From assembly GCF_014962245.1 (NCBI RefSeq), contig NZ_CP063144.1:362582-426581 (forward strand): a stretch of 64,000 nt of DNA. Direction: 5' to 3'. The DNA comes from Thermosphaera aggregans. GTDB lineage: Archaea > Thermoproteota > Thermoprotei_A > Sulfolobales > Desulfurococcaceae. Under the pieces are notes generated by a model. It had not been told where the DNA came from, made no database searches, and was given only the letters and a program-made list of their open reading frames with translations. A program made the translations under genes and the position numbers. Shown here in pieces: positions 8,452-16,179 of the stretch (its first letter is position 1; every line of letters begins with the position of its first letter).

Positions 8452-8463
8452 GGAACATGTTTC
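8452..8463. promoter_or_regulatory. Operator candidate D (GGAACATGTTTC)
   Basis: Fourth copy, one mismatch from perfect symmetry, lying in the divergent region about 90 bp upstream of the first TasA-like gene and about 105 bp upstream of DUF134. It could couple control of the surface-fibre locus to the DUF134 regulator. Confidence 0.48.
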
Positions 8464-8551
8464 AACCAGGATGAGTACTATCCATATGTATGAAAGATAC
8501 GCTTGCTTTATTAATAGTTGAAGCGTGATCTTAAACCAAGGTGTTTGTATT

Positions 8552-9112
8552 TTGACAAACGTTTTCATAGTCATGATGTTCCTGCTTTCAATCCTACTAA
8601 TAGGCGTCGGGTATGGCTTATGGAGCGATACTTTGAAAGCCAACGTCTACATCCACATGTTCCCCGGGTATTTGGAGATAGGGTCCTGGAAGGTTTTCGC
8701 ACGCTACAGATGTGATGGATGCCTAGGCTATGATTTAACATTCTTGTCGCCAAGCAACGACACCTTACACATACTTATTGGAAGCAGGGTTGTTGAATAC
8801 TTGTGGATAGGGCTGGTAATAGAGAATAATAAGGAAGCCAGCCTCTACTTGGAGAACATAGAGGTCAAGATCAACGATACTTCAGGAGAATACGAGTTAA
8901 CCCCAATATCATACCTATATGAGCCTGTTAAAACAGGCATAGGCTACATGCCCTACTGGGGAGGGGTTAGGTGCTCTGACCTACCCGTGAACGGTTACCT
9001 AGCAGGGTATCCTGTGCTGGTTAAGCCAGGTTATAAAATGGTTGCATGGCTCTATGTAGAGCTCGGGCTGAGCAATGCTGAGATCACTGTGGAGATAGTT
9101 TCAGGTTATTAA
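8552..9112 (+). CDS. SipW-dependent-type secreted protein, TasA/AbpA-like paralogue 1
   Basis: This 186-residue protein starts with a hydrophobic segment ending 'GYGLWSDTLKANVY', the same pattern as the genes at 9945 and 10572. The TTG at 8552 is chosen because AAGGTG (8538-8543) precedes it by 8 nt, as in both paralogues; an in-frame GTG at 8525 would lengthen the N-terminus. The rest is predicted beta-rich, suiting a TasA/camelysin-like jelly-roll subunit. Location is inferred to be the cell surface after processing by the SipW-type peptidase at 11288. It is the most divergent of the three and has four Cys. Confidence 0.6.
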   Translation: MTNVFIVMMFLLSILLIGVGYGLWSDTLKANVYIHMFPGYLEIGSWKVFARYRCDGCLGYDLTFLSPSNDTLHILIGSRVVEYLWIGLVIENNKEASLYLENIEVKINDTSGEYELTPISYLYEPVKTGIGYMPYWGGVRCSDLPVNGYLAGYPVLVKPGYKMVAWLYVELGLSNAEITVEIVSGY

Positions 9113-9248
9113 AATACACTGTGATGGTTGATTAAACAATTTCTCATAAAAAATAACTAACTTCTTTTTTAAAATGTATTAGATATACGGAAGCTTTATA
9201 GGTAGATAAATGCATTTATTATTTAAATGATTAACGAAGGTTTAATGC

Positions 9249-9851
9249 TTGAGTAATAGAACGCGAATCGACATAGTTGAAAAAATCCTAGACTATATAG
9301 CAAGAGAGGAGAAAGCTCTTAAAACCCATATCCTCTATGCCTCAAACCTGAACAGTAGCAATCTTAACAAGTACCTGGAGTGGATGGTAAAGCTCGGTCT
9401 TGTAGAAAGGTTTGAAGATAACAGGAACATAGCGTACGCGATCACCCCTAAAGGGATAGAACTTCTTGAAAAGTTGAAAAACATCAACGATGTATTGAAC
9501 AGTAAGAGGGATTTGCTGAGCGACGAGCTCGTCTTCTACAGGGATGTTTTCAAGAAGACCATGGGCTCGCAGGAGTTCACGGTTTCCTACAGGTCGGTGA
9601 TAGGTAAAACCGGGTTAACATACATCCACCTCACAGTGGGATACGGGGGTGTTGAACACCTTCTAGTATCTTTAAACGAGGCAGTTGTCTCCCAGTATTT
9701 AATTCGAAATCTCGCGTACTCACTGCTTGTCTCAGACGACACGGGCATGCCCTTATTGATTGTTTTGAGAAACAAGAGAATACAAGATGTAGTTGAAAGG
9801 CTAGCCTCATCCAATTCTCCGGAGAGAAGGGTTAGGATAATAGTGGTTTAA
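9249..9851 (+). CDS. Winged-helix transcriptional regulator
   Basis: Residues about 5-80 form an archaeal winged-helix domain: 'DIVEKILDYIAREE', a recognition region with 'LNKYLEWMVKLGLVER' and a wing ending 'YAITPKGIELLEKL'. The remaining 110 residues are an unrecognised domain. TTG 9249 is the only sensible start because an ATG at 9245 is closed by a stop at once. The gene lies between TasA-like paralogues 1 and 2 and probably controls the locus; repeated GTTAATACATA motifs follow it, upstream of paralogue 2. Confidence 0.72.
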   Translation: MSNRTRIDIVEKILDYIAREEKALKTHILYASNLNSSNLNKYLEWMVKLGLVERFEDNRNIAYAITPKGIELLEKLKNINDVLNSKRDLLSDELVFYRDVFKKTMGSQEFTVSYRSVIGKTGLTYIHLTVGYGGVEHLLVSLNEAVVSQYLIRNLAYSLLVSDDTGMPLLIVLRNKRIQDVVERLASSNSPERRVRIIVV

Positions 9852-9852
9852 T

Positions 9853-9883
9853 ATGTATAGTTAATACATATGGTTAATACATA
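9853..9883. promoter_or_regulatory. Repeated motif GTTAATACATA, candidate operator for the fibre locus
   Basis: GTTAATACATA occurs at 9860-9870 and 9873-9883, 13 bp apart, and TATGTAT at 9853-9859 makes the first copy an inverted repeat with ATACATA. A TATA-like TTTTAAAA follows at about 9901-9908, ahead of the gene at 9945. A related ATGTATTAGATATAC lies upstream of the winged-helix gene at about 9174-9188. Confidence 0.45.
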
Positions 9884-9944
9884 ATACTTCTGCACTAGTG
9901 TTTTAAAAGCTGCTTACAATAACCCAAACCGAAAGGTGTAATGT

Positions 9945-10499
9945 ATGAAATCTATATCAACTATAATGGGCTTAACCTTCATAGGGTTAATGCTCCTAGC
10001 TCTAGGAGTGGCAACAGCTATGTGGATGGAGACATTGTGGATAAACACTTATATCGAGACTGGCGAGGTAAGAGTTGCCTGGACCGAGTGGACGTGTTCG
10101 GACCAGGGCCCAGACCCCCAGGCTGGCGAACCCTTCCATAACGAGGAAGGTAAGAATGTAGCGCAGTGCATTGTAACGCCGGAGATCTACGATGACGAGC
10201 AAAACGTTATCAAGGTTAACATCACACTGGTCAACGCATACCCCGGTTATGCACCGTTCATAACACTATACGCTGGTAATATTGGAACGATACCTGTTAA
10301 ACTATTGAACTATACTAATCTACAGTACGATGAGGAACCATTGACGGTTTACCTAGACATTCCAGAGGACACTCAGATACATCCAGGCGAATCCCTGCCT
10401 ATAGGGATACACATAATTGTGAACCAGGAAGCCGAAGAGCTAACAACATACTCGTTCGAACTGGAATTCACGTTCGCACAGTGGAACGAGGTTCCATAG
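9945..10499 (+). CDS. SipW-dependent-type secreted protein, TasA/AbpA-like paralogue 2
   Basis: This 184-residue protein has an N-terminal hydrophobic segment (about residues 8-24), then 'AMWMETLWINTYIETGEV', resembling the SipW-type cleavage region and first strand of TasA/camelysin and of the archaeal bundling pilin AbpA. The mature part is acidic and rich in Val/Thr/Ile as in beta-sandwich subunits. AAGGTG stands 6 nt before the ATG. It has its own TATA-like element and precedes a 10-bp hairpin and paralogue 3. Confidence 0.68.
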   Translation: MKSISTIMGLTFIGLMLLALGVATAMWMETLWINTYIETGEVRVAWTEWTCSDQGPDPQAGEPFHNEEGKNVAQCIVTPEIYDDEQNVIKVNITLVNAYPGYAPFITLYAGNIGTIPVKLLNYTNLQYDEEPLTVYLDIPEDTQIHPGESLPIGIHIIVNQEAEELTTYSFELEFTFAQWNEVP

Positions 10500-10512
10500 T
10501 TTTTCAGAGAGA

Positions 10513-10535
10513 AATGCTTGCTCATAGCAAGCATT
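10513..10535. repeat. Perfect 10-bp inverted repeat between fibre-subunit genes
   Basis: AATGCTTGCT (10513-10522) and AGCAAGCATT (10526-10535) are separated by CAT. The hairpin lies 14 bp after the stop of paralogue 2 and 37 bp before paralogue 3. It may be an attenuator or mRNA-stabilising hairpin that sets the ratio of the two subunits. Confidence 0.6.
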
Positions 10536-10571
10536 AAACCATAGCGTAACAACGTAATAAGGTGTATTCAA

Positions 10572-11267
10572 ATGAATAAAAGCATAATGTATATGTTAAG
10601 CATAGCGCTCGTAGGGGTGTCAGTCCTCGTAGGACTAGCCATGTGGACTGACAGCTTGAAAGCAAACAGCTACGTGTCAACAGGAGAGCTTGATTGGGAG
10701 ATCGTGCCTGGTCCAACTATCTGGCTGGACGCATGCGGTCTTCCGCCGGGCTATGGAATGTTCAAAGGGAACGACTGGAACGCAAGCCTTCTCCCAATGC
10801 CAGGCGCCATCCAGCTCGACAAGGACGTGGGGTGCACTAGCGTCACCCTAATAGATTCTGACGGCGATGGAGACTATGACACAATGAATGTTACCCTAGT
10901 GAACGTTTACCCATGGTACTATACTCACATAGCTTTCAAAGTACACAATGATGGGACAATACCTTTGAAAATATGGAGAGTTGTCTTCGACGGACACGAA
11001 TACTATGAGATAAACGAGGGTGAGCTGCAGCAAGGCGTTGAAGTTGACTTGGACGGTGATGGAAACCCCGACATACTAGTATGGTGGGGAGACAACTTCG
11101 GGAAGCAACTACATCCTTGTCAGTCAGCAGACATAAGCTTCGATTTGACAATACTGCAGACAGCTCCACAGGGAGCTTCGCTCTCATTCACAATATACTT
11201 TGACGCGATAGCTTGGAACGAGTATTATACTCCGTCCACAGTTACCCCAATCCAAGGGCCAGAGTAG
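10572..11267 (+). CDS. SipW-dependent-type secreted protein, TasA/AbpA-like paralogue 3 with two calcium-loop motifs
   Basis: This 231-residue protein has a hydrophobic N-terminus (about residues 5-23), then 'AMWTDSLKANSYVSTGELDW', closely parallel to paralogue 2. It contains two DxDxDG-type loops, 'DSDGDGDYDTMN' and 'DLDGDGNPDILVW', as in EF-hand/dockerin or thrombospondin-type calcium sites. AAGGTG precedes the ATG by 7 nt. It is followed 20 bp later by the signal peptidase gene, a typical substrate-SipW arrangement. It is probably a major or minor surface-fibre subunit. Confidence 0.68.
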   Translation: MNKSIMYMLSIALVGVSVLVGLAMWTDSLKANSYVSTGELDWEIVPGPTIWLDACGLPPGYGMFKGNDWNASLLPMPGAIQLDKDVGCTSVTLIDSDGDGDYDTMNVTLVNVYPWYYTHIAFKVHNDGTIPLKIWRVVFDGHEYYEINEGELQQGVEVDLDGDGNPDILVWWGDNFGKQLHPCQSADISFDLTILQTAPQGASLSFTIYFDAIAWNEYYTPSTVTPIQGPE

Positions 11268-11287
11268 CCCCTGCGAGGCGCGTGTAA

Positions 11288-12478
11288 ATGAGCAGATCTT
11301 TTTTTATCGAAAACATCCAATTCATATATTTCTCCCTAGTCTTTTCAGCCCTAATTATTCTGTTCACGGGCAAAATGCTTTACAGTAACGCATACTACTT
11401 AATTCCTTCAGTGATTTTTCTTATAGGTTTTAGCGTGAACTATTCCTACCTGAAAGGGTTGAGCGAGGACTTGTCGCATTCTTTCAACGCTCTATCCTTG
11501 ATTATATACCTGGCATCTTTCCTAGTAGCAGGCTTGATATGGGGGTTTGGATTAAACACTTTACTTTTAACGCCTCTCACGCTCGCCTTGAGGACTATGC
11601 TGGTTTTAACAGCTGTGTTTTTCACGGAGTCTTCCAGAATCCTCCTCACGGTGAAAACCCGTTTACACTCCCACTCTGTTTTTGCCACAGCTGTTTCAGC
11701 ACTCCCCTTAGCAGTCATATACGCGTATGTTTTCGAGGGCGTGCCCTCCGGTTTAAACTGGGTTATAAAATACCTTGCCTTTGCATCATACAGCACGGTT
11801 TTATCGATCATAGCGTGGAGGTACGGGTTTAAAACCTCGTTATTGAACGCATTAACCTATGCTAGTCTCTTCTACCTATCCCCTGTCATACCTGCCTCTA
11901 CATCTCTTCTTACAAGTGTTCTCACATTAACATTGCAGACTATTCTGCTCTCAGGATCCCTGTACGCCCTGGCTAAGCCTGCCCCGGTCCCTGCAGGATA
12001 TCGTGCTCGAAAACCTTCTTCAAAAATCTTCTCAATCATGCTTATCGCGCTATCGATTTTACTACTCGGCTCCTTCCTCCTCGGGGTGAGACTGCTAGCA
12101 GTGGGCAGTGGCAGCATGACTCCCTCAATCAATATTGGAGATGTTGTTGTAGCAATACCGGTTTCACCCGGCGAGCTGAAAACAGGGGATGTCATTGTTT
12201 TCACCGGGGACTCAAGCCTTATTGTTCACCGGATCGTTGAGCCATCAGGCAACAACTGCTTCGTAACAAGGGGGGATGCTAATGAAAGCCCCGATCCTTT
12301 GTGGGCTTGCAGCGGTAGCATTGTTGGAAAAGTTATAGCCGTGATCCCGCTGGTAGGGTTGCCGACAGTTATTCTATTGGGTTTTCTACGCAGCTTCTCA
12401 TCACTAGTATCCCTGATGCTTGCTTTATTATCCCTTGTTTACGTTTACCATGTTGTGAAAGGAGTTGTATTGTTTTGA
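11288..12478 (+). CDS. SipW-type signal peptidase I with large N-terminal membrane domain
   Basis: Residues 1-245 form about eight hydrophobic segments. The C-terminal third is the S26 peptidase: 'GSGSMTPSINIGDVVV' with catalytic Ser276, box 'GDVIVFTGD', 'LIVHRIVE' with His314 in place of the bacterial Lys (the archaeal/ER/SipW type), 'VTRGDANESPDP' and a final membrane helix. Signal peptidase I cleaves secreted preproteins outside the membrane. Its position after three SipW-type substrates suggests it is dedicated to them rather than being the housekeeping enzyme. The next gene overlaps by 4 bp. Confidence 0.85.
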   Translation: MSRSFFIENIQFIYFSLVFSALIILFTGKMLYSNAYYLIPSVIFLIGFSVNYSYLKGLSEDLSHSFNALSLIIYLASFLVAGLIWGFGLNTLLLTPLTLALRTMLVLTAVFFTESSRILLTVKTRLHSHSVFATAVSALPLAVIYAYVFEGVPSGLNWVIKYLAFASYSTVLSIIAWRYGFKTSLLNALTYASLFYLSPVIPASTSLLTSVLTLTLQTILLSGSLYALAKPAPVPAGYRARKPSSKIFSIMLIALSILLLGSFLLGVRLLAVGSGSMTPSINIGDVVVAIPVSPGELKTGDVIVFTGDSSLIVHRIVEPSGNNCFVTRGDANESPDPLWACSGSIVGKVIAVIPLVGLPTVILLGFLRSFSSLVSLMLALLSLVYVYHVVKGVVLF

Positions 12479-13521
12479 GCAAAATCCTATCTAGAAACCG
12501 CTTATTCTCAGGGAAGGTTGTTAAAAGCCTCCTCTTACTTCTCACAGTTGTGTCTATCCTGGTCTTTGCTACCAGTGCTTTCTACCTCGCCGAGAGCTAT
12601 AGGCTTCAGCCCTACATTACCTACAAGAACTCGTACAAGACAGCGGATATCAATTCCCAACCCTACTACAGCGTTCTCGTCAAGCCCTCGCTAATATATG
12701 ATTACGCGACTGTGGTGACCTATTCAACAGTCTACCTTTCCCTGGCGGAGAAAGTTGATTATGTCTTCAACTTATCCTGGGCAGTGTACAATAACACAGC
12801 GAAAGGCCCGGTTTCAAGCATTACGTACAGTGTTGAACCTGCCCTCTTAATAACTACTTCAACGTGGAGTAAAAGCTTCGCAATAACCCCCGAGATCCTT
12901 GAGACGGGCGAGGGGGTTGTGGTTAAAGGCTCCTTCAACATCAGCGAGCTGGAAGGCTTAGTGGACGCTATAGACAAGGAGGTTCGGGTAAGCTCGTGGA
13001 GGTTTGACGCAAACACTACTTTGAGCCTCAGGATTCATGCCGCATACTCTACAGGGGTTAACGCTTCCTACGAGTTGAAACCTTTTATAGCGCTAAGCAT
13101 CAACAAGATATACAATCTCCTGGAAATATCTACAGGCGGTTTGACCTCATCCTACGGTGAAGAAGTTAAGAAAACCATTGAAAACACGATGACCCTCCCA
13201 TTAGGATTTAGCGTTAGAGTATCCACTGTTAGAAGCGTGGCAACCATTTCAACACTAACCACCGGCTTGCTGGCAGCGGTAATGGGTTACACCTCCCTCA
13301 GGTCTTACGGGGTGTTCAAAACACAGGGAGGGAAGAAGTTTAAGAGAAGGATTGTGAAAGCACGTGTAGACGAGTACCGGTTTAAAACAGTCATCGTGGA
13401 GAGTGCAGAGGATTTTGACGCGCTGGCTAGGAGGGTTGACGCGCCAGTCATATATTCCGAACAGGATAGGAAATACTACTTGGTAATAGGAGATATTGCA
13501 TACGTTTACCAGGAGAGTTAA
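12475..13521 (+). CDS. DUF5305-like membrane protein associated with SipW loci
   Basis: This 348-residue protein has an N-terminal membrane helix (about residues 15-37), an external domain of about 200 residues rich in Ser/Thr/Tyr, a second helix (about 245-268) and a basic cytoplasmic C-terminal domain with a late alpha/beta segment. Size, topology and position directly after a SipW-type peptidase match DUF5305, whose function is unknown. The start is TTG 12475, overlapping the upstream stop by 4 bp, with AAAGGAG at 12458-12464. It may help assemble or anchor the fibre. Confidence 0.62.
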   Translation: MSKILSRNRLFSGKVVKSLLLLLTVVSILVFATSAFYLAESYRLQPYITYKNSYKTADINSQPYYSVLVKPSLIYDYATVVTYSTVYLSLAEKVDYVFNLSWAVYNNTAKGPVSSITYSVEPALLITTSTWSKSFAITPEILETGEGVVVKGSFNISELEGLVDAIDKEVRVSSWRFDANTTLSLRIHAAYSTGVNASYELKPFIALSINKIYNLLEISTGGLTSSYGEEVKKTIENTMTLPLGFSVRVSTVRSVATISTLTTGLLAAVMGYTSLRSYGVFKTQGGKKFKRRIVKARVDEYRFKTVIVESAEDFDALARRVDAPVIYSEQDRKYYLVIGDIAYVYQES

Positions 13522-13525
13522 AAAA

Positions 13526-14863
13526 CTATATTGGTTTAACAAACCCCCATTTCTCCAGGGCCCGGGCAAGCTCCCTGTGTGATTCAGCGTATTCGTCGAG
13601 AGGTATCCCTTTCACAACGGCTTCGAGCGCTTGTCTAACAGCCATTGCGCCGGCCCTAGGTCCATCAGGGTGTCCAACCACCCCGCCCCCCACCTGGAGC
13701 ACTATGTTAGTCCCCAACGCCTCGATCACGGGAGGCAGGTTCCCTGGGTGTAACCCGCCTGAGGAGACAGGCATTGCCGGCTTGATATGGTGCATGTCCT
13801 GGGGGAGGTGGAACCGGTCCTCCGGATCCGGCGTGAACCTCTCCTCTCTTAATATTCTCGCACACCTTACAACGTCGAGTTTTCCGCCCTCAAGCTTCCC
13901 AGCGCCCGCTGTTCCAACGTGGAGCTGGTCAACCCCGATAACCCTGTAAAGCTTTGCCAGCACGAACATGGATATTCCATGGGACGGGTTTCTCGTGAAG
14001 GATGCGTGCATTGCTCTGTGAGCGTGAACGGCTAGCCCGTACTCCTCTGCGAGATCCCTGATATAGTTTAGAACACCCCAGCCGGACACTACCACGTCAA
14101 CCATGACGTAGGGGTTCCCGTAGTCAGCCACCAGCCTAAGCCTCTTCTCCATCTCTCTCACATCGGCTGTTATGTTTGCAAACCAAGCCTTCCTCTCACC
14201 GGTCTCCTTCTCAACCTTGTCAATCACATTCATTATAGCCCTGGCCCTTGCCTCGAAGCTGCAGTACTTCGGGCTTGTAAGGTTTTCATCATCTTTAATA
14301 TAGTCTAAACCACCCATTAACAGCTCAGTAGCTAGTTTTTCAACCTCTTCGGGAGAGTATCCAACCTTCGGCTTCGGAACAGTGCCTACGATCGGCCTAT
14401 CACTTATCTTGAAGATCTCCCTGACGCCTTCAACGCCTTTAGAGGGTCCTTTGAAATCTTTGAGAAACTTTTCAGGAAGGTATATGTCTTCAAGCCTCAG
14501 CCCTTCCACACGCCGCATTCCGAAAATGTTTCCAGCAATGCTGGCGAGCAAACCGGGGATGTTGCCCTCCTCGAAGAGCTCGACAGGATACGCTATCTTA
14601 ACAATCCATGAACCATCTCCCATGTCTAGGAACTCGTAAGCCCTCCCGCTAAGCCTCCTAACCCTCTCTGCATCATACCAGTTATAGATGGTGGTCCAAG
14701 TGCCCGTGCTGCTTTCAGCAGCCACTCCTCCCGCAGCATCATCTATCGTAAAGCCCTGAGCCGGTTTAATCCTGAAGACAGCGATGACATGAGAATCAGG
14801 ATCTGGCTTGAAAGACCTGTCAATATATTCGTGGTATGTTTCAAAATCGAATTTCTCAGGCAT
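13526..14863 (-). CDS. rbcL: Ribulose-1,5-bisphosphate carboxylase, form III (archaeal)
   Basis: This 445-residue protein shows the RuBisCO motifs 'GTVPKPKVGYS' (catalytic Lys174) and 'GGLDYIKDDENL', where Lys190 is carbamylated and the DDE residues bind magnesium, then a loop with 'HAHRAMHA' and the phosphate-binding 'GGGVVGHPDG'. Form III enzymes consume RuBP made from nucleoside monophosphates (the AMP/pentose bisphosphate pathway), yielding 3-phosphoglycerate, rather than running a Calvin cycle. The ATG at 14863 follows TTGAGGAG; the frame is open 54 codons further but unsupported. Its AMP phosphorylase and isomerase partners are not in the window. Confidence 0.94.
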   Translation of the reverse strand: MPEKFDFETYHEYIDRSFKPDPDSHVIAVFRIKPAQGFTIDDAAGGVAAESSTGTWTTIYNWYDAERVRRLSGRAYEFLDMGDGSWIVKIAYPVELFEEGNIPGLLASIAGNIFGMRRVEGLRLEDIYLPEKFLKDFKGPSKGVEGVREIFKISDRPIVGTVPKPKVGYSPEEVEKLATELLMGGLDYIKDDENLTSPKYCSFEARARAIMNVIDKVEKETGERKAWFANITADVREMEKRLRLVADYGNPYVMVDVVVSGWGVLNYIRDLAEEYGLAVHAHRAMHASFTRNPSHGISMFVLAKLYRVIGVDQLHVGTAGAGKLEGGKLDVVRCARILREERFTPDPEDRFHLPQDMHHIKPAMPVSSGGLHPGNLPPVIEALGTNIVLQVGGGVVGHPDGPRAGAMAVRQALEAVVKGIPLDEYAESHRELARALEKWGFVKPI

Positions 14864-14944
14864 GTAGGACTCCTCAAGAGTTTTGAAAATATATTGTTTA
14901 GAAAGGATTATAAGTATTACCGGGTTTGAACCAGGGTGTTTTAA

Positions 14945-15412
14945 ATGATTGAGAAAGCGGTTGGAGGGATTCCGGGGAGGTTCGAATTCCTGGAACACAT
15001 GAGCGATGTGTACGTTAAGGCTCACGGGAGGAGTGTTATAGAGTTGTTCGAGAACTCGGGGCTCGCGCTGTTTGAAGCAATGACCGACACCTCCGCGGTT
15101 GGCAGGAGTGTTGAGAGGATTGTTGAGGCAGAGGGGTTTGACCTGGAGAGCCTCCTCTACAAGTGGCTTGAAAACCTCCTAATACTCTACTATGCTGAGA
15201 AGATAATGTGCAGTGAGGTAGAGGTTACGGAGTTTAAAGCCGAGAAGAAGGAGGCTGGCGAGGAATACAAGGTTAGGGGTGTGTGCAGAGGCGAGGTTTT
15301 CAACCCGCTCGTTCACGAGGCAAGGGTTGAGATTAAATCACCAACTTATAGTTTAATGAGGATTCTCAAAGATGTTGACAAGTGGACGGCTTACTTCGTG
15401 CTCGACATATAG
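14945..15412 (+). CDS. Archease, cofactor of RNA ligase RtcB
   Basis: This 155-residue acidic protein has the archease pattern: 'EFLEHMSDVYVKAHG' near the N-terminus, 'LFEAMTD', 'LLYKWLENLLILYY' and a C-terminal 'KDVDKWTAYFVLDI'. Archease activates the RtcB ligase that joins tRNA (and mRNA) exons, which fits a genome with BHB introns. It is divergent from rbcL and overlaps the 3' end of the archaemetzincin gene by 22 bp. Confidence 0.92.
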   Translation: MIEKAVGGIPGRFEFLEHMSDVYVKAHGRSVIELFENSGLALFEAMTDTSAVGRSVERIVEAEGFDLESLLYKWLENLLILYYAEKIMCSEVEVTEFKAEKKEAGEEYKVRGVCRGEVFNPLVHEARVEIKSPTYSLMRILKDVDKWTAYFVLDI

Positions 15413-15963
15413 GTTTTAAGCAGTGATTTACACTGGGGGCAGAAGAACGCGGTCTTCCCGTCAACCTCTCTAACGCTGTTGCTAAACCTCATGACGCAGG
15501 TCGCGCTCCCGCAGTGTTTAAGCCCGAGCAAGTGTCCTAGCTCGTGAACAACCTCTTTCACAAGCCTCTCCAAATACTTGCCAGGATCCGGGGCCTCCCC
15601 GTAGAACTCAGGCCTCAGCCTCTTCGAGAACACGACGGCAACTCCTTTAGAGGGAACTGCCTCGCCGAACACGAAGTTTAACCCGTACTCATACCCGTCC
15701 AGGTAGCCGATACCGACCACGAGGATTCTCCTACCGGCTTTGAACACTGTGAAGTGCTTTTCAAGCTGCTCCACCAGGCACTGAGCCACGTACTGAGCCC
15801 TTTCCCAGTCGAAGCATTTAAGAGAGGGCTTGAATACTCCGGGCCAAACATTGACTTCAAGGCTTACGCCTGAGTCGGACAGGATGCTGGAAACCCTTGC
15901 TGCGAGCTCCTCAACATACTCTGAGACGCCGTGGCTGGTCATGGAAACCAGTAGCAACTCCAT
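15391..15963 (-). CDS. amzA: Archaemetzincin, zinc metalloprotease
   Basis: This 190-residue protein has the extended zinc motif 'HELGHLLGLKHCGSATCVM', i.e. HExxHxxGxxHC followed by the second Cys and the Met-turn, then 'FCPQCKSLL', giving the four-Cys structural zinc site of archaemetzincins. The physiological substrate is unknown. It converges on archease, with the stop codons overlapping by 22 bp. Confidence 0.93.
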   Translation of the reverse strand: MELLLVSMTSHGVSEYVEELAARVSSILSDSGVSLEVNVWPGVFKPSLKCFDWERAQYVAQCLVEQLEKHFTVFKAGRRILVVGIGYLDGYEYGLNFVFGEAVPSKGVAVVFSKRLRPEFYGEAPDPGKYLERLVKEVVHELGHLLGLKHCGSATCVMRFSNSVREVDGKTAFFCPQCKSLLKTYMSSTK

Positions 15964-16024
15964 CAGGGAACACCGTTCAGCCTATTTTTAAGAAAACAGG
16001 GAGGGTTTAATAAAGCAAAGCAAG

Positions 16025-16097
16025 TGCCGCCGCGGGGACTTGAACCCCGGGCATCCCGGTCTTCAGCCGGGCGCTCTCCCAGCTGAGCTACGGCGGC
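16025..16097 (-). tRNA. tRNA-Phe(GAA)
   Basis: On the - strand GCCGCCG (from 16097) pairs with CGGCGGC, with discriminator A at 16025. The anticodon stem CCCGG/CCGGG encloses loop CTGAAGA, anticodon GAA. T arm GTTCAAGT is present. There is no intron and CCA is not encoded. Confidence 0.93.
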
Positions 16098-16179
16098 CTA
16101 TTAAATCATTAGGGTTTCAGGGTTTATTAGCTTTATATCTCTGCACCTGTAATTTATAAATTATGCTTGGTGTGTTGCA

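Noticed and set aside
11446-11811. Long open frames antisense to the signal peptidase gene, and similar shadows across the window
   Set aside because: No ribosome-binding sites and no protein-like composition; they mirror well-supported genes.
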